Source: Limiplasma sp034927815 (GTDB taxonomy: Bacteria > Bacillota > Clostridia > Christensenellales > Aristaeellaceae). From it: 64,000 bases of DNA. A model generated the notes under the pieces. That model had not been told where the DNA came from. It saw only the letters and a list, made by a program, of their open reading frames with translations, and searched no databases. This document shows, piece after piece, positions 40,788 through 49,762 of the stretch; position 1 is the stretch's first letter, and every line of letters starts with the position of its first letter. The stretch is from assembly GCA_034927815.1 (NCBI GenBank), contig JAYFPK010000011.1, forward strand, positions 79,646 to 143,645. The letters are read 5' to 3'. The position numbers and the translations under genes are program-made.

Positions 40788-41654
40788 CTAATCCGCCTTG
40801 ATTTTCACATCCAGGGCGTCCCGCAGGCCGTCCCCCAGGAAGTTCAGGGCCAGCACCGTCAAAAAGATGCACAGGCCGGGGAAGATGCTCAGCCAGGGGG
40901 CGTTGTAGATGTACTGGTAGCCGGTTTTCAGCAGCGAGCCCCAGCTGGCGGCGGGGGCTTGCACGCCCAAGCCCAGAAAGCTCAAGGACGCCTCGGCGAT
41001 GATGGCCTGGGCCGCGTTCAGGGAAGCTTGCACAATAATGACCGAGGAGATGTTGGGCAAAACGTAGCGGTAGATGATCTTGAAGTTGCCCAGGCCGATG
41101 GCCCGGGCCCCCTGGACATACTCCATCTCCCGCACGGACAGCACCATGGAGCGCACCACCCGGGCAAAGCCAGGGGTGTAGACGATGCCGATGGCAATGA
41201 GCACGTTGCGCAGCCCCGGCCCCAAAATGGCGGTGATGGCCAGGGCCAGGATCAGCGTGGGGAAGGCCCAGACCGCGTCCAGGATGGCGGTGATGACCGT
41301 GTCCACCTTGCCCCGGAAGTAGCCGGCCAAAAGCCCCAGGGTGACACCGGCAACCATGGCGATGAGCACCGCCACCACGCCTACGGTGATGGTGATCTGG
41401 CAGCCGTACAGGATACGGGAGAACAAATCCCGGCCCAGCTCGTCCGTACCCATGATGTGCTTGGCGCTGGGGGCCTGAAACGCGGCCATAAAATCCGCCT
41501 GGTCATAGGGATAGGGGGTGATCAGGGGATACAAAAGGGCGGTAAGGACCACCAGCAAAATGATGACGGCGCCAAAGACCACCGGCTTATTGCGGATGAG
41601 CTTGCGGTATATGCGGTAGGTATTGACGTTTTTTCGGAACAACCGGTCCAGCAT
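40788..41654 (-). CDS. oppC: ABC importer permease, OppC/DppC-type
   Basis: A 288-aa permease with the N-terminal OppC segment (NKPVVFGAVIILLVVLTALL), GTDELGRDLFSR motif near 75, and the EAA-like loop in the second half. Forms the channel with OppB. Confidence 0.92.
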   Translation of the reverse strand: MLDRLFRKNVNTYRIYRKLIRNKPVVFGAVIILLVVLTALLYPLITPYPYDQADFMAAFQAPSAKHIMGTDELGRDLFSRILYGCQITITVGVVAVLIAMVAGVTLGLLAGYFRGKVDTVITAILDAVWAFPTLILALAITAILGPGLRNVLIAIGIVYTPGFARVVRSMVLSVREMEYVQGARAIGLGNFKIIYRYVLPNISSVIIVQASLNAAQAIIAEASLSFLGLGVQAPAASWGSLLKTGYQYIYNAPWLSIFPGLCIFLTVLALNFLGDGLRDALDVKIKAD

Positions 41655-41668
41655 GCCTTCGGCCCCCT

Positions 41669-42628
41669 TTATCTCGTTTTCGCGCTTCGGGAAATGCGCG
41701 GGTCAATGAACACCACAATCACGTCCACCAACGTGTTCACAAGCACTACGAACACCGCGGTGATCAGGATCATGGCGATGCATACGGGATAATCACGGGA
41801 CAGAAGGGAATTGGCGATTTCCCGGCCCATGCCCGGCAGGGAGAAGACGGCCTCCGTAACCACAGAGCCGCCGATGAGGCGGCCGATCTGCATGGAGATG
41901 ACGGTGATGACGGGAATGAGCGCGTTGCGCAGGGCATGCTTCCACAGGATGAGCCTTTCCCGCAGGCCCTTGGAGCGGGCGGTCATGATATAATCCTGGC
42001 CCAGCACATCCAAAATCGCGGAGCGGGTTTGGCGCATCACGGTGGCGGCAAAGGCGATGCCCACGGAGAGGGCGGGGAGGATCATGGATTTGAGGTTGGC
42101 AATAGGGTCCTGAAAGAAAGGAACGTACCCCGAGGCCGGAAGCCAGCGCAGGGTGACGCTGAATAGCAAAAGCAATAAAATGCCGATCCAGAACGGCGGC
42201 AGCGCGATGCCGATCATGGAAATCAAGCGGCTGATGGTATCAAAGGCGCTGTTGCGGCGAACCGCGGAAATAATGCCCGCGGGAATGGCGATGAGAATGG
42301 AGATGAGGATCGACAGAATGGTCAATTCCAGGGTGACCGGCAGGCGGATCTTCACCTTGTCCATCACCGGCTCCCGGGAGGTGAGCATGGAACGGCCCAA
42401 ATCCCCCCGAAGCACGTTGGAAAGCCAGCTCCAGTATTGTTCATGCAGAGGTTTGTCCACGCCCAGGTCGGCGCGGACCTTTTCCATGTATTCCAAGTCG
42501 GTGGTGTCGCCCATGAGGCTCAGCGTCACATCCCCGGGCAGCATGTGGATGATGATGAACAGGATCAGGCTGACGATAAACAACAGGGGAATGACGGAAA
42601 TGAGTTTTTTGAGCACATGCCGTACCAT
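41669..42628 (-). CDS. oppB: ABC importer permease, OppB/DppB-type
   Basis: A 319-aa permease: first segment LLFIVSLILFIIIHMLPGD with the P-G-D motif typical of DppB/OppB, and R-T-R-S-A-I-L-D-V in the middle. ATG 42628 follows TAGGAGTGA; a longer open frame upstream is not supported by a ribosome site. Confidence 0.92.
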   Translation of the reverse strand: MVRHVLKKLISVIPLLFIVSLILFIIIHMLPGDVTLSLMGDTTDLEYMEKVRADLGVDKPLHEQYWSWLSNVLRGDLGRSMLTSREPVMDKVKIRLPVTLELTILSILISILIAIPAGIISAVRRNSAFDTISRLISMIGIALPPFWIGILLLLLFSVTLRWLPASGYVPFFQDPIANLKSMILPALSVGIAFAATVMRQTRSAILDVLGQDYIMTARSKGLRERLILWKHALRNALIPVITVISMQIGRLIGGSVVTEAVFSLPGMGREIANSLLSRDYPVCIAMILITAVFVVLVNTLVDVIVVFIDPRISRSAKTR

Positions 42629-42682
42629 CTGGATCACTCCTATTTTGCCTTGCGCAAGGGGCGGATTGGGCCGTGCCCGGGG

Positions 42683-42726
42683 GTACGGGCCGCGTCCATC
42701 GCCATGGCGGCGGACACGGCCCGTAC
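42683..42726 (-). terminator. Intercistronic hairpin between the binding-protein and oppB genes
   Basis: GTACGGGCCG (42683-42692) pairs with CGGCCCGTAC (42717-42726), with further pairing inside. No T tract. As after the other binding-protein genes, it may stabilise the upstream message or lower read-through. Confidence 0.5.
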
Positions 42727-42744
42727 GCAAGGGGCGGCGTCAGG

Positions 42745-44277
42745 TTACTTGACCCATACCTCCCGCAGAATCCAGATGCCTTCCTGGTCGGTATCCAAGC
42801 CTTGCACCTTCAGGTTCCGGGAAATGTGGCGGGGCATTTGATACAGCCAGATGTTGGCGGCGTCGTCCAGCACGACCTTCTGAATCTGGGCGAAGAGCTC
42901 CTTGCGCTGGGCCACGTCAAAGGTGCTCTTGGTCTGATCCATCAGCGCGGTAAACTCGTCGTTGTGGTAGTTGGAGTAGTTGCCGGTGACGGTGGCCCCC
43001 AGGTTGTTGTTGATTTGCATGTAAGCGTCCACCCGGGGGAAGGTCCAGCGGCCAAAGCCCATGTCCCCCTCGGTGCTGCCCACGGTGAACAGGGCCACCC
43101 AGGCGTTGCGCTCCAGGGACTCGATCTCCACGTTGACGCCCACTTCCTTCAGCTGGGCTTGCACGGCTTGCACGATGGTGTTATCGGGCTCCCGGGCGAT
43201 GTTTTGGAGCTTCAGGCTCAGCCCGTCGGCATAGCCGGCTTCCGCCAGCAGCGCCTTGGCCTTCTCGGGATCATAGTTGTAGGGGGAGTAATCGCTGTAG
43301 AACCATTGGCTCTCGCTGACGGGGAAGGGCGCGACGGTGCCGTAGCCCTGGGTGAGCACCTGGCACAGGGCGTCCCGGTCCAGGGCGTAGCTGATGGCCT
43401 GACGGACGCGCACGTCGCCCAAAGCGGGGTTCAGGTGGTTGGGGTAGATGCAGAAGTGGTCGCCCGCGGAGGTGCGGATGACCTCCAGGCTGGGATTGCC
43501 CTTGAGCACATCCAGGGCAGTGGTGGTGTTGATGTAGTCCGTCAGGTCGATGTCGCCGGACTGCATGTTGGTCACCTTCACGGTGTCCTCGGTGATGACG
43601 TTGACGACCACCTCATCCAGGTAGGGCAGCGCCTCGCCGTCCACGCCCTTGAGGTAGTAGTCCGGGTTGCGCGCCAGCGTGATATGGTCCCCTTCGATGG
43701 CTTCCTTCAGCATGAAGGGGCCGGTGCCCACGGGGTTGCGGGAGAGGTCCTCGCCGTATTTCTCAATGGCGGCGGGGGACATGATCATGCCCGCGTTGTT
43801 GGTCAGCGCGCTCATGAGGATGGCGGAGGGCTGCTTGAGGTTGAAGCGCACCGTGTAGTCGTCCACCACGTCCACGCTTGCGATGTCCGCGATTTCGCTG
43901 GTGAAGATGCAGGTGGTGCCTTCGGCCACATACCAGTCGAACACGTATTTCACGGCGGCGGCGTTAAAGTCGGTGCCGTCGTGGAACTTGACGTCCTCCC
44001 GCAGCTTCATGGTCAGGGCCTCGTCCGTCATGTCCCAGCTTTCCGCCAGGCGGGGGACGAAGTTTCCGTCCTTGTCCATGGAGACCAGGGTGTCGAAAAT
44101 CTGCGTGGAGAGGTAGCGGTCGTCTCCCCGGGAGGTGGAGTTGGTGGGGATGAGGGTGGACCAGTTGTTGGTCTTGGCCGCTTTGAGGGTGCCGCCGCGC
44201 ACCACCGCCTCCTCCGCCAAAGCGGCGGTGGAGAGAAGCAGGCACAGGGCCAGGGTGAGGGCAACCAGTTTTTTCAT
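42745..44277 (-). CDS. ABC importer solute-binding protein, family 5
   Basis: A 510-aa binding protein of the OppA/DppA family: signal peptide (MKKLVALTLALCLLLSTAAL then A-E-E) with no lipobox cysteine, GGTLKAAKT opening, and the family-5 core (KFHDGTDFNA, NPVGTGPFMLKE, VRQAISYALDR). ATG 44277 follows GGAAAGGAAGG. The cargo could be peptides or oligosaccharides; the sugar-rich surroundings and RraA neighbour favour a non-peptide. Confidence 0.9.
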   Translation of the reverse strand: MKKLVALTLALCLLLSTAALAEEAVVRGGTLKAAKTNNWSTLIPTNSTSRGDDRYLSTQIFDTLVSMDKDGNFVPRLAESWDMTDEALTMKLREDVKFHDGTDFNAAAVKYVFDWYVAEGTTCIFTSEIADIASVDVVDDYTVRFNLKQPSAILMSALTNNAGMIMSPAAIEKYGEDLSRNPVGTGPFMLKEAIEGDHITLARNPDYYLKGVDGEALPYLDEVVVNVITEDTVKVTNMQSGDIDLTDYINTTTALDVLKGNPSLEVIRTSAGDHFCIYPNHLNPALGDVRVRQAISYALDRDALCQVLTQGYGTVAPFPVSESQWFYSDYSPYNYDPEKAKALLAEAGYADGLSLKLQNIAREPDNTIVQAVQAQLKEVGVNVEIESLERNAWVALFTVGSTEGDMGFGRWTFPRVDAYMQINNNLGATVTGNYSNYHNDEFTALMDQTKSTFDVAQRKELFAQIQKVVLDDAANIWLYQMPRHISRNLKVQGLDTDQEGIWILREVWVK

Positions 44278-44352
44278 AAGAATCCTTCCTTTCCTGATGG
44301 TTTGGGTTTGCCGGGGAAGTTTTATCCAACGGCGGAGCCGTTGCAAAACGGA

Positions 44353-45249
44353 TTACATCATGGTCTGGGTAGCGTCGGTAATGCCGGCCTTGGAGGCCTC
44401 CAGCTCCTTGGACCAATCCAGGCTGCGGTATTCCGCGCCCCTGGGGTCCGTCTTGATCCACTCGATCAGGCGAAGGATCATTTCCGTAGTCCAGGGCCGG
44501 TCGATCTCCGCGGTGGTGTACACGTTCTGGGTGATCATGTCAAAGCCAAAATCATCCTTGACATGGGTTTTGGCCGCGCCGTCCACAACCTCCTCCGCCA
44601 GGTGGGCGGGGATGAACAGCACGCCGCCGCCCGCGCCAAACACCACGTCGCCGGGCAGGCAGATGGCCTTGCCCAGCCGGCAGGGCACGTTCATGCCCAG
44701 CATGACAAAATCCCGGATGGGGGTGGGGTCGATGCCCCGGTAGTAGACCTGGACATCGATTTTTTCCATCTGCTCCAGGTCCCGGACGCCGCCCCAGATG
44801 ACGGCCCCGCCCCGCTTGGTGCGGGTTTTGATGGCGGTGGCCAGGTTGCCGCCCACAAAGGTACCTTTGTAGATTTTGTCGTACATATCGGCCACGACCA
44901 CGTCGTCCTCCACCAGGGAATCAATAACCCACTGGTTGTAGTTGCCCTTGCGGCCCTCCTGCTCCAGGCCGATGTGGAACAGGGTTTCGTGCAGGTCCGG
45001 GCGCGTTGGCGCCATGACGCAGGTGACCGCCCGGCCGATGAGCTTTTTGCCGGAGTGCAATGTGCGCAGGTCGCCCTCAAACTGGCTCTCATACCCCTTC
45101 ATAAAGATGGGCTTCCAAACCTCCTCCAGGGTCATTCCCTCCAAGGCCCGCAGCACCCGCTCAGGGACCATGGGCCGGCCATCGGGCAGGCGTTCCCCCT
45201 TCCACTGCGGGGTTAGGGCAATGATTTCCTCACGGTCGCTAAAGCGCAT
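44353..45249 (-). CDS. RraA-like aldolase/regulator family protein
   Basis: A 298-aa protein with an RraA/HMG-aldolase core: KKLIGRAVTC, NYNQWVIDSL, ATAIKTRTKRGGAVIWGGVRDL (conserved A-x-x-K-G-x-x-G-x-x-x-D-G-x-x-R-D type segment), then GDVVFGAGGGVLFIP. Some relatives are 4-hydroxy-4-methyl-2-oxoglutarate aldolases, others have unknown catabolic roles. It is longer than RraA itself (about 160 aa) because of extra N- and C-terminal segments. Start ATG 45249 after AAAGGTGA. First gene of the leftward transporter operon. Confidence 0.75.
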   Translation of the reverse strand: MRFSDREEIIALTPQWKGERLPDGRPMVPERVLRALEGMTLEEVWKPIFMKGYESQFEGDLRTLHSGKKLIGRAVTCVMAPTRPDLHETLFHIGLEQEGRKGNYNQWVIDSLVEDDVVVADMYDKIYKGTFVGGNLATAIKTRTKRGGAVIWGGVRDLEQMEKIDVQVYYRGIDPTPIRDFVMLGMNVPCRLGKAICLPGDVVFGAGGGVLFIPAHLAEEVVDGAAKTHVKDDFGFDMITQNVYTTAEIDRPWTTEMILRLIEWIKTDPRGAEYRSLDWSKELEASKAGITDATQTMM

Positions 45250-45364
45250 GCCAAATTCACCTTTCCTTACTTCACTGCGACACGCAAAAATTTTGATGCA
45301 CCGGCAGGGCCCTCCGGGCGGGGGGCAGAAGCTGAATGCTTTACAATTCCGCATGTCGATGGTA

Positions 45365-45378
45365 TGATGCTAGCATCA
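45365..45378. promoter_or_regulatory. Palindrome in the divergent regulator/transporter intergenic region
   Basis: TGATGCTAGCATCA is a perfect 14-base palindrome about 115 bases before the RraA-like start and 100 bases before the AraC-type start. It is a candidate operator, but AraC proteins usually use direct repeats, so the binding protein is uncertain. Confidence 0.4.
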
Positions 45379-45477
45379 AAAGCGGCCGATGTCTTCAAGT
45401 ATATTTGGAAATATCACATACCTTTTTGGAATTGAGCAAGGGGTTGTGAGGGAAGAAGGGCCGGGAGGGGGGAGCGG

Positions 45478-46404
45478 ATGCGCCAGGAAGCGCCCTATAT
45501 CCTTTGGGCCCAGGAGAGCAACATCTATGCCCAGGGGCGGCAAAACACCTGTTTTTTACGCTTGGGCCACCGGGTGGCCGCCCCTTTCATCCGCCCGCTG
45601 GGCAGCCATTCCCACCCTGAAATTGAAATCGTCCTGTTTCTTTCCGGCACAGGGGTGTACATCGTCAACCAAAAGAGCTACGATATTCGCCCCGGGGATG
45701 TGTTTATCTTCGCCAGCGCGGAGCAGCACTGCATTACCGTGATCGACGGCCCCCAGGGCCTGAGCTATTTGACGGTGCATTTTGAGCCCCGCTTTATCTG
45801 GTCCATGGGGAACGACCTGTTTGACGCCAGGTTTTTGCGGGTGTTCAACGCCTTGGGCAAGGGCTTGGACAACCGCCTGCCCCAAAGCGAGACCACCCGG
45901 GAGATCACGGCGCTGCTGCAGGACATGGAGCGGGAGTTTGCCCTGCGCCAGGCGGAGTATGAGCCCATGGTGAAGGCCCTTTTGCTCCGGGTGCTGGTGC
46001 TGCTGAACCGCCAGGCGGGGGATGCGGGGCTGCCGGTGGGGCCCCAGCTTTCCCGGGCGAACTATGACCGGGTGGAGGCGGCCATGGAGCACATCAACGC
46101 CCGCCTGGGGGAGTTGATTACCCTGAAGGATCTGGCGGCGGTGGCCCACATGAACCCCTGTTATTTCTCCACGGTTTTCAAGCAGCTCAACGGCATTGCG
46201 CCCTGGACCTATATCACCGCCAAGCGGGTGGAGCAGGCCTGCCGCCTGCTGGTGGAATCCTCGATGAATATCACCGAGATAGCCCTGGCCTGCGGGTACA
46301 ACAACGCGGCCAACTTCAACCGGGCCTTCCACCAGGTGGTGGGCGTGCCCCCCAGCGCCTACCGGAAAAACCCCGAGGGAGCGCAGGTGGTAAAGGGGCA
46401 ATGA
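45478..46404 (+). CDS. AraC-family regulator with N-terminal cupin
   Basis: A 308-aa cytosolic regulator. The N-terminal cupin (about 30-110; HSHPEIEIVLFLSGTGVYIV, then YDIRPGDVFIF) binds the inducer. The two helix-turn-helix motifs (LKDLAAVAHMNPCYFSTVFK and ITEIALACGYNNAANFNRAF) are at the C-terminus. Divergent from the RraA/Opp operon, which it most likely controls. Confidence 0.9.
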   Translation: MRQEAPYILWAQESNIYAQGRQNTCFLRLGHRVAAPFIRPLGSHSHPEIEIVLFLSGTGVYIVNQKSYDIRPGDVFIFASAEQHCITVIDGPQGLSYLTVHFEPRFIWSMGNDLFDARFLRVFNALGKGLDNRLPQSETTREITALLQDMEREFALRQAEYEPMVKALLLRVLVLLNRQAGDAGLPVGPQLSRANYDRVEAAMEHINARLGELITLKDLAAVAHMNPCYFSTVFKQLNGIAPWTYITAKRVEQACRLLVESSMNITEIALACGYNNAANFNRAFHQVVGVPPSAYRKNPEGAQVVKGQ

Positions 46405-46511
46405 GGGGGACGGGGCATAGATTACCTCTTCAAGCGATTCGGCCCAGGAATGGGCTTGTATAAGCAGTCTGAAAGTTTGCCCATGGAATAAGACAGAGAC
46501 ATACGATATCC

Positions 46512-46542
46512 GCAAGGCGCCGTTTGCCAAACGGCGCCTTGC
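46512..46542 (+). terminator. Hairpin downstream of the cupin-AraC gene
   Basis: A 14-base perfect stem (46512-46525/46529-46542) with a 3-base loop. Followed by TTGCTTG, a poor T tract. Confidence 0.55.
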
Positions 46543-46890
46543 TTGCTCATTGGCTGTTGGAAGGCATTGTCCTCGCCTTCATCCTCCTGTTTTGACGCAA
46601 ACGGCGTGCAGGAACCAAGTCACAATAGAGATGAAATGCTGCCAGAGCCCGCTGCATGAACATAGCGCATGGCAACAAAGGCCTTTCAGGACGGATGTTC
46701 ATGGCTAAACGGCGTCCATGAAGGGATTTGCGGAGGCGCTACCGGGGGAAATTCTTGATATAACGCAAGTAAATGGGGGTTTTCTCCTGAATGAACGCCC
46801 GCTTGAAAGCCAAGGAGGTGGCATCAAGCCGCTACCCTTTGGCGGAGCTTTGCATTCCTTTCAGTCATTGACAAGATGAAAAAAGGGCGT

Positions 46891-46919
46891 TTTACAATCT
46901 GGGAGCAACATGCTATAAA
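46891..46919 (+). promoter_or_regulatory. Promoter of the pentose/rare-sugar operon
   Basis: TTTACA (46891-46896) and TATAAA (46914-46919) with a 17-base spacer, about 90 bases before the first gene. Confidence 0.6.
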
Positions 46920-47010
46920 AGACACATGCAATAGCGGGGAAAACAGAAAACGGACTTGATGCGCGAGCCTGTATTACAATGCAAATCATCATAAAAGGAG
47001 ATTGTGAACG

Positions 47011-48222
47011 ATGGCGAATCAAGGGTTGGAAAAGTATTTCCAGGACACGGACGGCATTCTCGAAATGGTCCCCGATTTCATTCCGAGGGATTCCTTTATG
47101 CCAGGCCGCAGGCTGCGCTTGCATCCTGACGATTACGCCTATTACGGCACCGAGCTGGGAATGATCGAGGAGCGTTGGTTTTGCGCCACAGCGCCTGTGG
47201 AGCATGGCGTAAAGAACGCCCCGGCGGACCTGGGAATGCAGTACATCGACTTTGGCGGCCAGCGGATGACCTTTAAGGATGCCGTTTCTCAGCTGGGAAG
47301 CAAGCTGATCGGGCAAAAGCTGTGGAATGAATATGGCCGTTGGCCGATGTTTTCCAAATTTTACGATTACGCCACCACGTCGTTCTTCCATGTCCATCCC
47401 AGCGATGAGGCAGCCCGGTGCAAGGCCGGCGCAGTCATGAAGCCCGAGGCGTACTATTATCCGCCCCAGATGAACATGAGCGCCTCCAACGCAAACGTGA
47501 TCACCTATTTGGGCCTGGACCCCTCTGTGACCAAGGAGGAGCTGCGGGAACGCCTGGCCGGTTTCACCACCGGAGAAAACAAGATCGTGGAGCTGGCCCG
47601 GGCGTACCGGCTCCAGCTGGAAACCGGATGGTATACCCCCGCCGGCGTATTGCATGGCTGCGGGGCTTGGTGTACCTACGAACCCCAATGGATGAGCGAG
47701 TCCTACGCGGTGTTGGAGAATTATTCCGATAACCACTATCCCGCCTTTGCCAAGGACGAGATGAACAACCTGGTTCCCGATGGAACAAAGCCCGAGGATG
47801 AGATCGATTATGTGATGAGCCTCATTGACTGGGAGATCAACACCGATCCCATGTACCGGAAAAAGTATTTCCGCAAGCCCATCGTGGAGGCGGAAACCCC
47901 GGAGTATGTCTCCAAGTGGATCACCTACGGCAACCCCTATTTCGGCGCCAAGGAGCTGACCCTCAAGGCCGGGCAGACTGCGCTGATCAAGGACCAGGCC
48001 GCCTACGGCTGCATCCTGCTGACGGGCCACGGGACCTTCGGCGGCTTGGCGTGCGAGGCTCCCCAGGTGATCCGCATGGGGCAGATGACCAAGGATGAGT
48101 TCTTCGTCTCCGAGGCCCGGGCGCAAAAGGGCGTATTGATCCATAATGCCGCCAACGAAGATATGGTCATGCTCAAACACTTTTGCAACAACTGCGGAAT
48201 GCCCCCCGCGCCCGCGGTATGA
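47011..48222 (+). CDS. Phosphomannose-isomerase-like cupin protein
   Basis: A 403-aa protein with two cupin-like halves resembling class I mannose-6-phosphate isomerases. Metal-ligand candidates are F-H-V-H-P in the first half (about residue 130) and T-P-A-G-V-L-H in the second (about residue 212). No signal peptide. AAAGGAG precedes ATG 47011. Founder of the operon and placed just ahead of the sugar importer; probably an isomerase or epimerase for the imported sugar, but substrate and reaction are not evident. The cysteine-rich end (HFCNNCGMPP) is unusual. Confidence 0.6.
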   Translation: MANQGLEKYFQDTDGILEMVPDFIPRDSFMPGRRLRLHPDDYAYYGTELGMIEERWFCATAPVEHGVKNAPADLGMQYIDFGGQRMTFKDAVSQLGSKLIGQKLWNEYGRWPMFSKFYDYATTSFFHVHPSDEAARCKAGAVMKPEAYYYPPQMNMSASNANVITYLGLDPSVTKEELRERLAGFTTGENKIVELARAYRLQLETGWYTPAGVLHGCGAWCTYEPQWMSESYAVLENYSDNHYPAFAKDEMNNLVPDGTKPEDEIDYVMSLIDWEINTDPMYRKKYFRKPIVEAETPEYVSKWITYGNPYFGAKELTLKAGQTALIKDQAAYGCILLTGHGTFGGLACEAPQVIRMGQMTKDEFFVSEARAQKGVLIHNAANEDMVMLKHFCNNCGMPPAPAV

Positions 48223-48262
48223 GCGTCCATGGTGATTTTGCAAGAGAAAGAAGGTATTGTCA

Positions 48263-49762
48263 TTGTCAGAATGCATCCTGCAGATGAAGAATATCACGAA
48301 GGTTTTTCCAGGAGCAAAGGTTCTGGACAATGCCTGCTTGGAAGTGCAAAAAGGCGAAATCATGGGGTTGATCGGCGAGAACGGAGCGGGCAAATCAACC
48401 ATCCTGAAAATCCTCACGGGCCTGTATACGAAAACCTCGGGAACGATTCACTTCAAAGACCGGGAGGTCAATTACGCCAATATTGACGAATCCGCCCAGG
48501 ACGGCATCGCCATGATGCATCAGGAGCTGAATATTTTTCCCAACCTGACGGTGGCGGAGAATATGTTCCTGAACCGCAAGGACTACGTAAAGAAAAACGG
48601 CTTTATCGATAAGAAGAGGATCAAGAAGGACGCGCGCGAGATGCTGGACGCCCTGGAGGCGGACATCGACATCGAAGCCATGGGCTCCCAGCTGAGCGTG
48701 CATGAACAGCAGATCGTGGAGATTGCCAAGGCCATGTCCATGAAGGCGGAGCTCATCATCATGGATGAGCCCACGGCGGCCCTGCCGGAAAACGAGGTAG
48801 CCACCTTTTTCGCGTTTATACGCCGCCTCAACGCCAAGGGCATCACCATCATTTATGTATCCCACAAGATGGTGGAGATCAAGACGATCTGCGACCGGGT
48901 GACGATTCTGCGCAACGGGCAGAACGTGGATGTGGTAAACGTAGCCGATGTGGGCATGGAGGACATGATCAACAAAATGGTGGGCAAGACGCTGGATGAA
49001 TACTATGTCCACACTTCCATGCCCGGCGAAGAAGTGCTGATGAAGGTAAACCACCTTTGCGGCCAGGGTTTTGAGGACGTTTGCTTTGAGCTGAAGAAGT
49101 CCGAGGTGCTGGGCATTTACGGCTTGGCGGGTTCGGGTACGCTGGAATTGGCGGAAAGCCTCTTTGGCGCCCATCCCATTGGCTGCGGCGAAATCGAGCT
49201 GGACGGACAGGAGATCAAAATCCGTAACGTCAAGCAAATGGTGGGCCGGAAGGTGGCCTATGTTCCTTTGGACAGAAGGCACGATGGATTTGTGCGCAAC
49301 ACCTCGATTTTTGAGAACATCTCCATGGTGGGCTGCGGTTATCACAAGAAGGGCCCCTTCATCGATTGGGGCAAGAATAAGGAAATCTGCGGTCAATTTA
49401 TGAAATCCCTGGCTATCAAGGCTGTGGATCTGTATGCGAACACATCCCTTCTTTCCGGCGGAAACCAGCAGAAGGTTGTCCTTTCCAAGTGGCTGTCCAT
49501 TCATCCCAGGGTGTTGATCCTCAATGAGCCCACCCGCGGCGTGGACGTTGGGGCCAAGGCGGAGATTTATCACCTGATCGACCATCTGGTCAAGACCGAA
49601 GATCTGGGGATCATCCTGATCTCCTCGGAGGCGCCGGAGGTGCTGGGCATGACGGACCGGGTGCTCATCATGTACAAGGGGCGCATTACCGCCGCGCATC
49701 CCACCAAGAGCATGAGTCAGGATCAACTGCTGAAATACGCCTCTGGCGGGAGGGATGCATGA
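48263..49762 (+). CDS. ABC sugar importer ATPase, RbsA/MglA-type
   Basis: A 499-aa fusion of two ATPase domains. First half: Walker A GENGAGKST, Q-loop MMHQE, Walker B LIIMDEPTAALP. Second half: degenerate Walker A (GLAGSGTLE), intact signature LSGGNQQKV. I place the start at TTG 48263, 8 bases after AAAGAAGG, giving MSECILQMKNITKVF, the usual RbsA opening; the in-frame TTG 48257 is too close to that site. It powers the two permeases encoded next. Confidence 0.92.
   Translation: MSECILQMKNITKVFPGAKVLDNACLEVQKGEIMGLIGENGAGKSTILKILTGLYTKTSGTIHFKDREVNYANIDESAQDGIAMMHQELNIFPNLTVAENMFLNRKDYVKKNGFIDKKRIKKDAREMLDALEADIDIEAMGSQLSVHEQQIVEIAKAMSMKAELIIMDEPTAALPENEVATFFAFIRRLNAKGITIIYVSHKMVEIKTICDRVTILRNGQNVDVVNVADVGMEDMINKMVGKTLDEYYVHTSMPGEEVLMKVNHLCGQGFEDVCFELKKSEVLGIYGLAGSGTLELAESLFGAHPIGCGEIELDGQEIKIRNVKQMVGRKVAYVPLDRRHDGFVRNTSIFENISMVGCGYHKKGPFIDWGKNKEICGQFMKSLAIKAVDLYANTSLLSGGNQQKVVLSKWLSIHPRVLILNEPTRGVDVGAKAEIYHLIDHLVKTEDLGIILISSEAPEVLGMTDRVLIMYKGRITAAHPTKSMSQDQLLKYASGGRDA

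Larger units (their letters stand above)
46405..47010. other. 606-base intergenic region
   Basis: Apart from the hairpin at 46512 and the promoter at 46891, no coding frame with a credible start or product is seen on either strand. The long distance contrasts with the tight packing elsewhere, so a decayed gene or small RNA is possible, though nothing in the sequence shows one. Confidence 0.5.

Noticed and set aside
42673..45216. 847-aa open frame opposite the family-5 binding-protein and RraA-like genes
   Set aside because: It crosses an intergenic region and two well-supported genes on the other strand. Composition is Gly/His/Val-rich with no family features.
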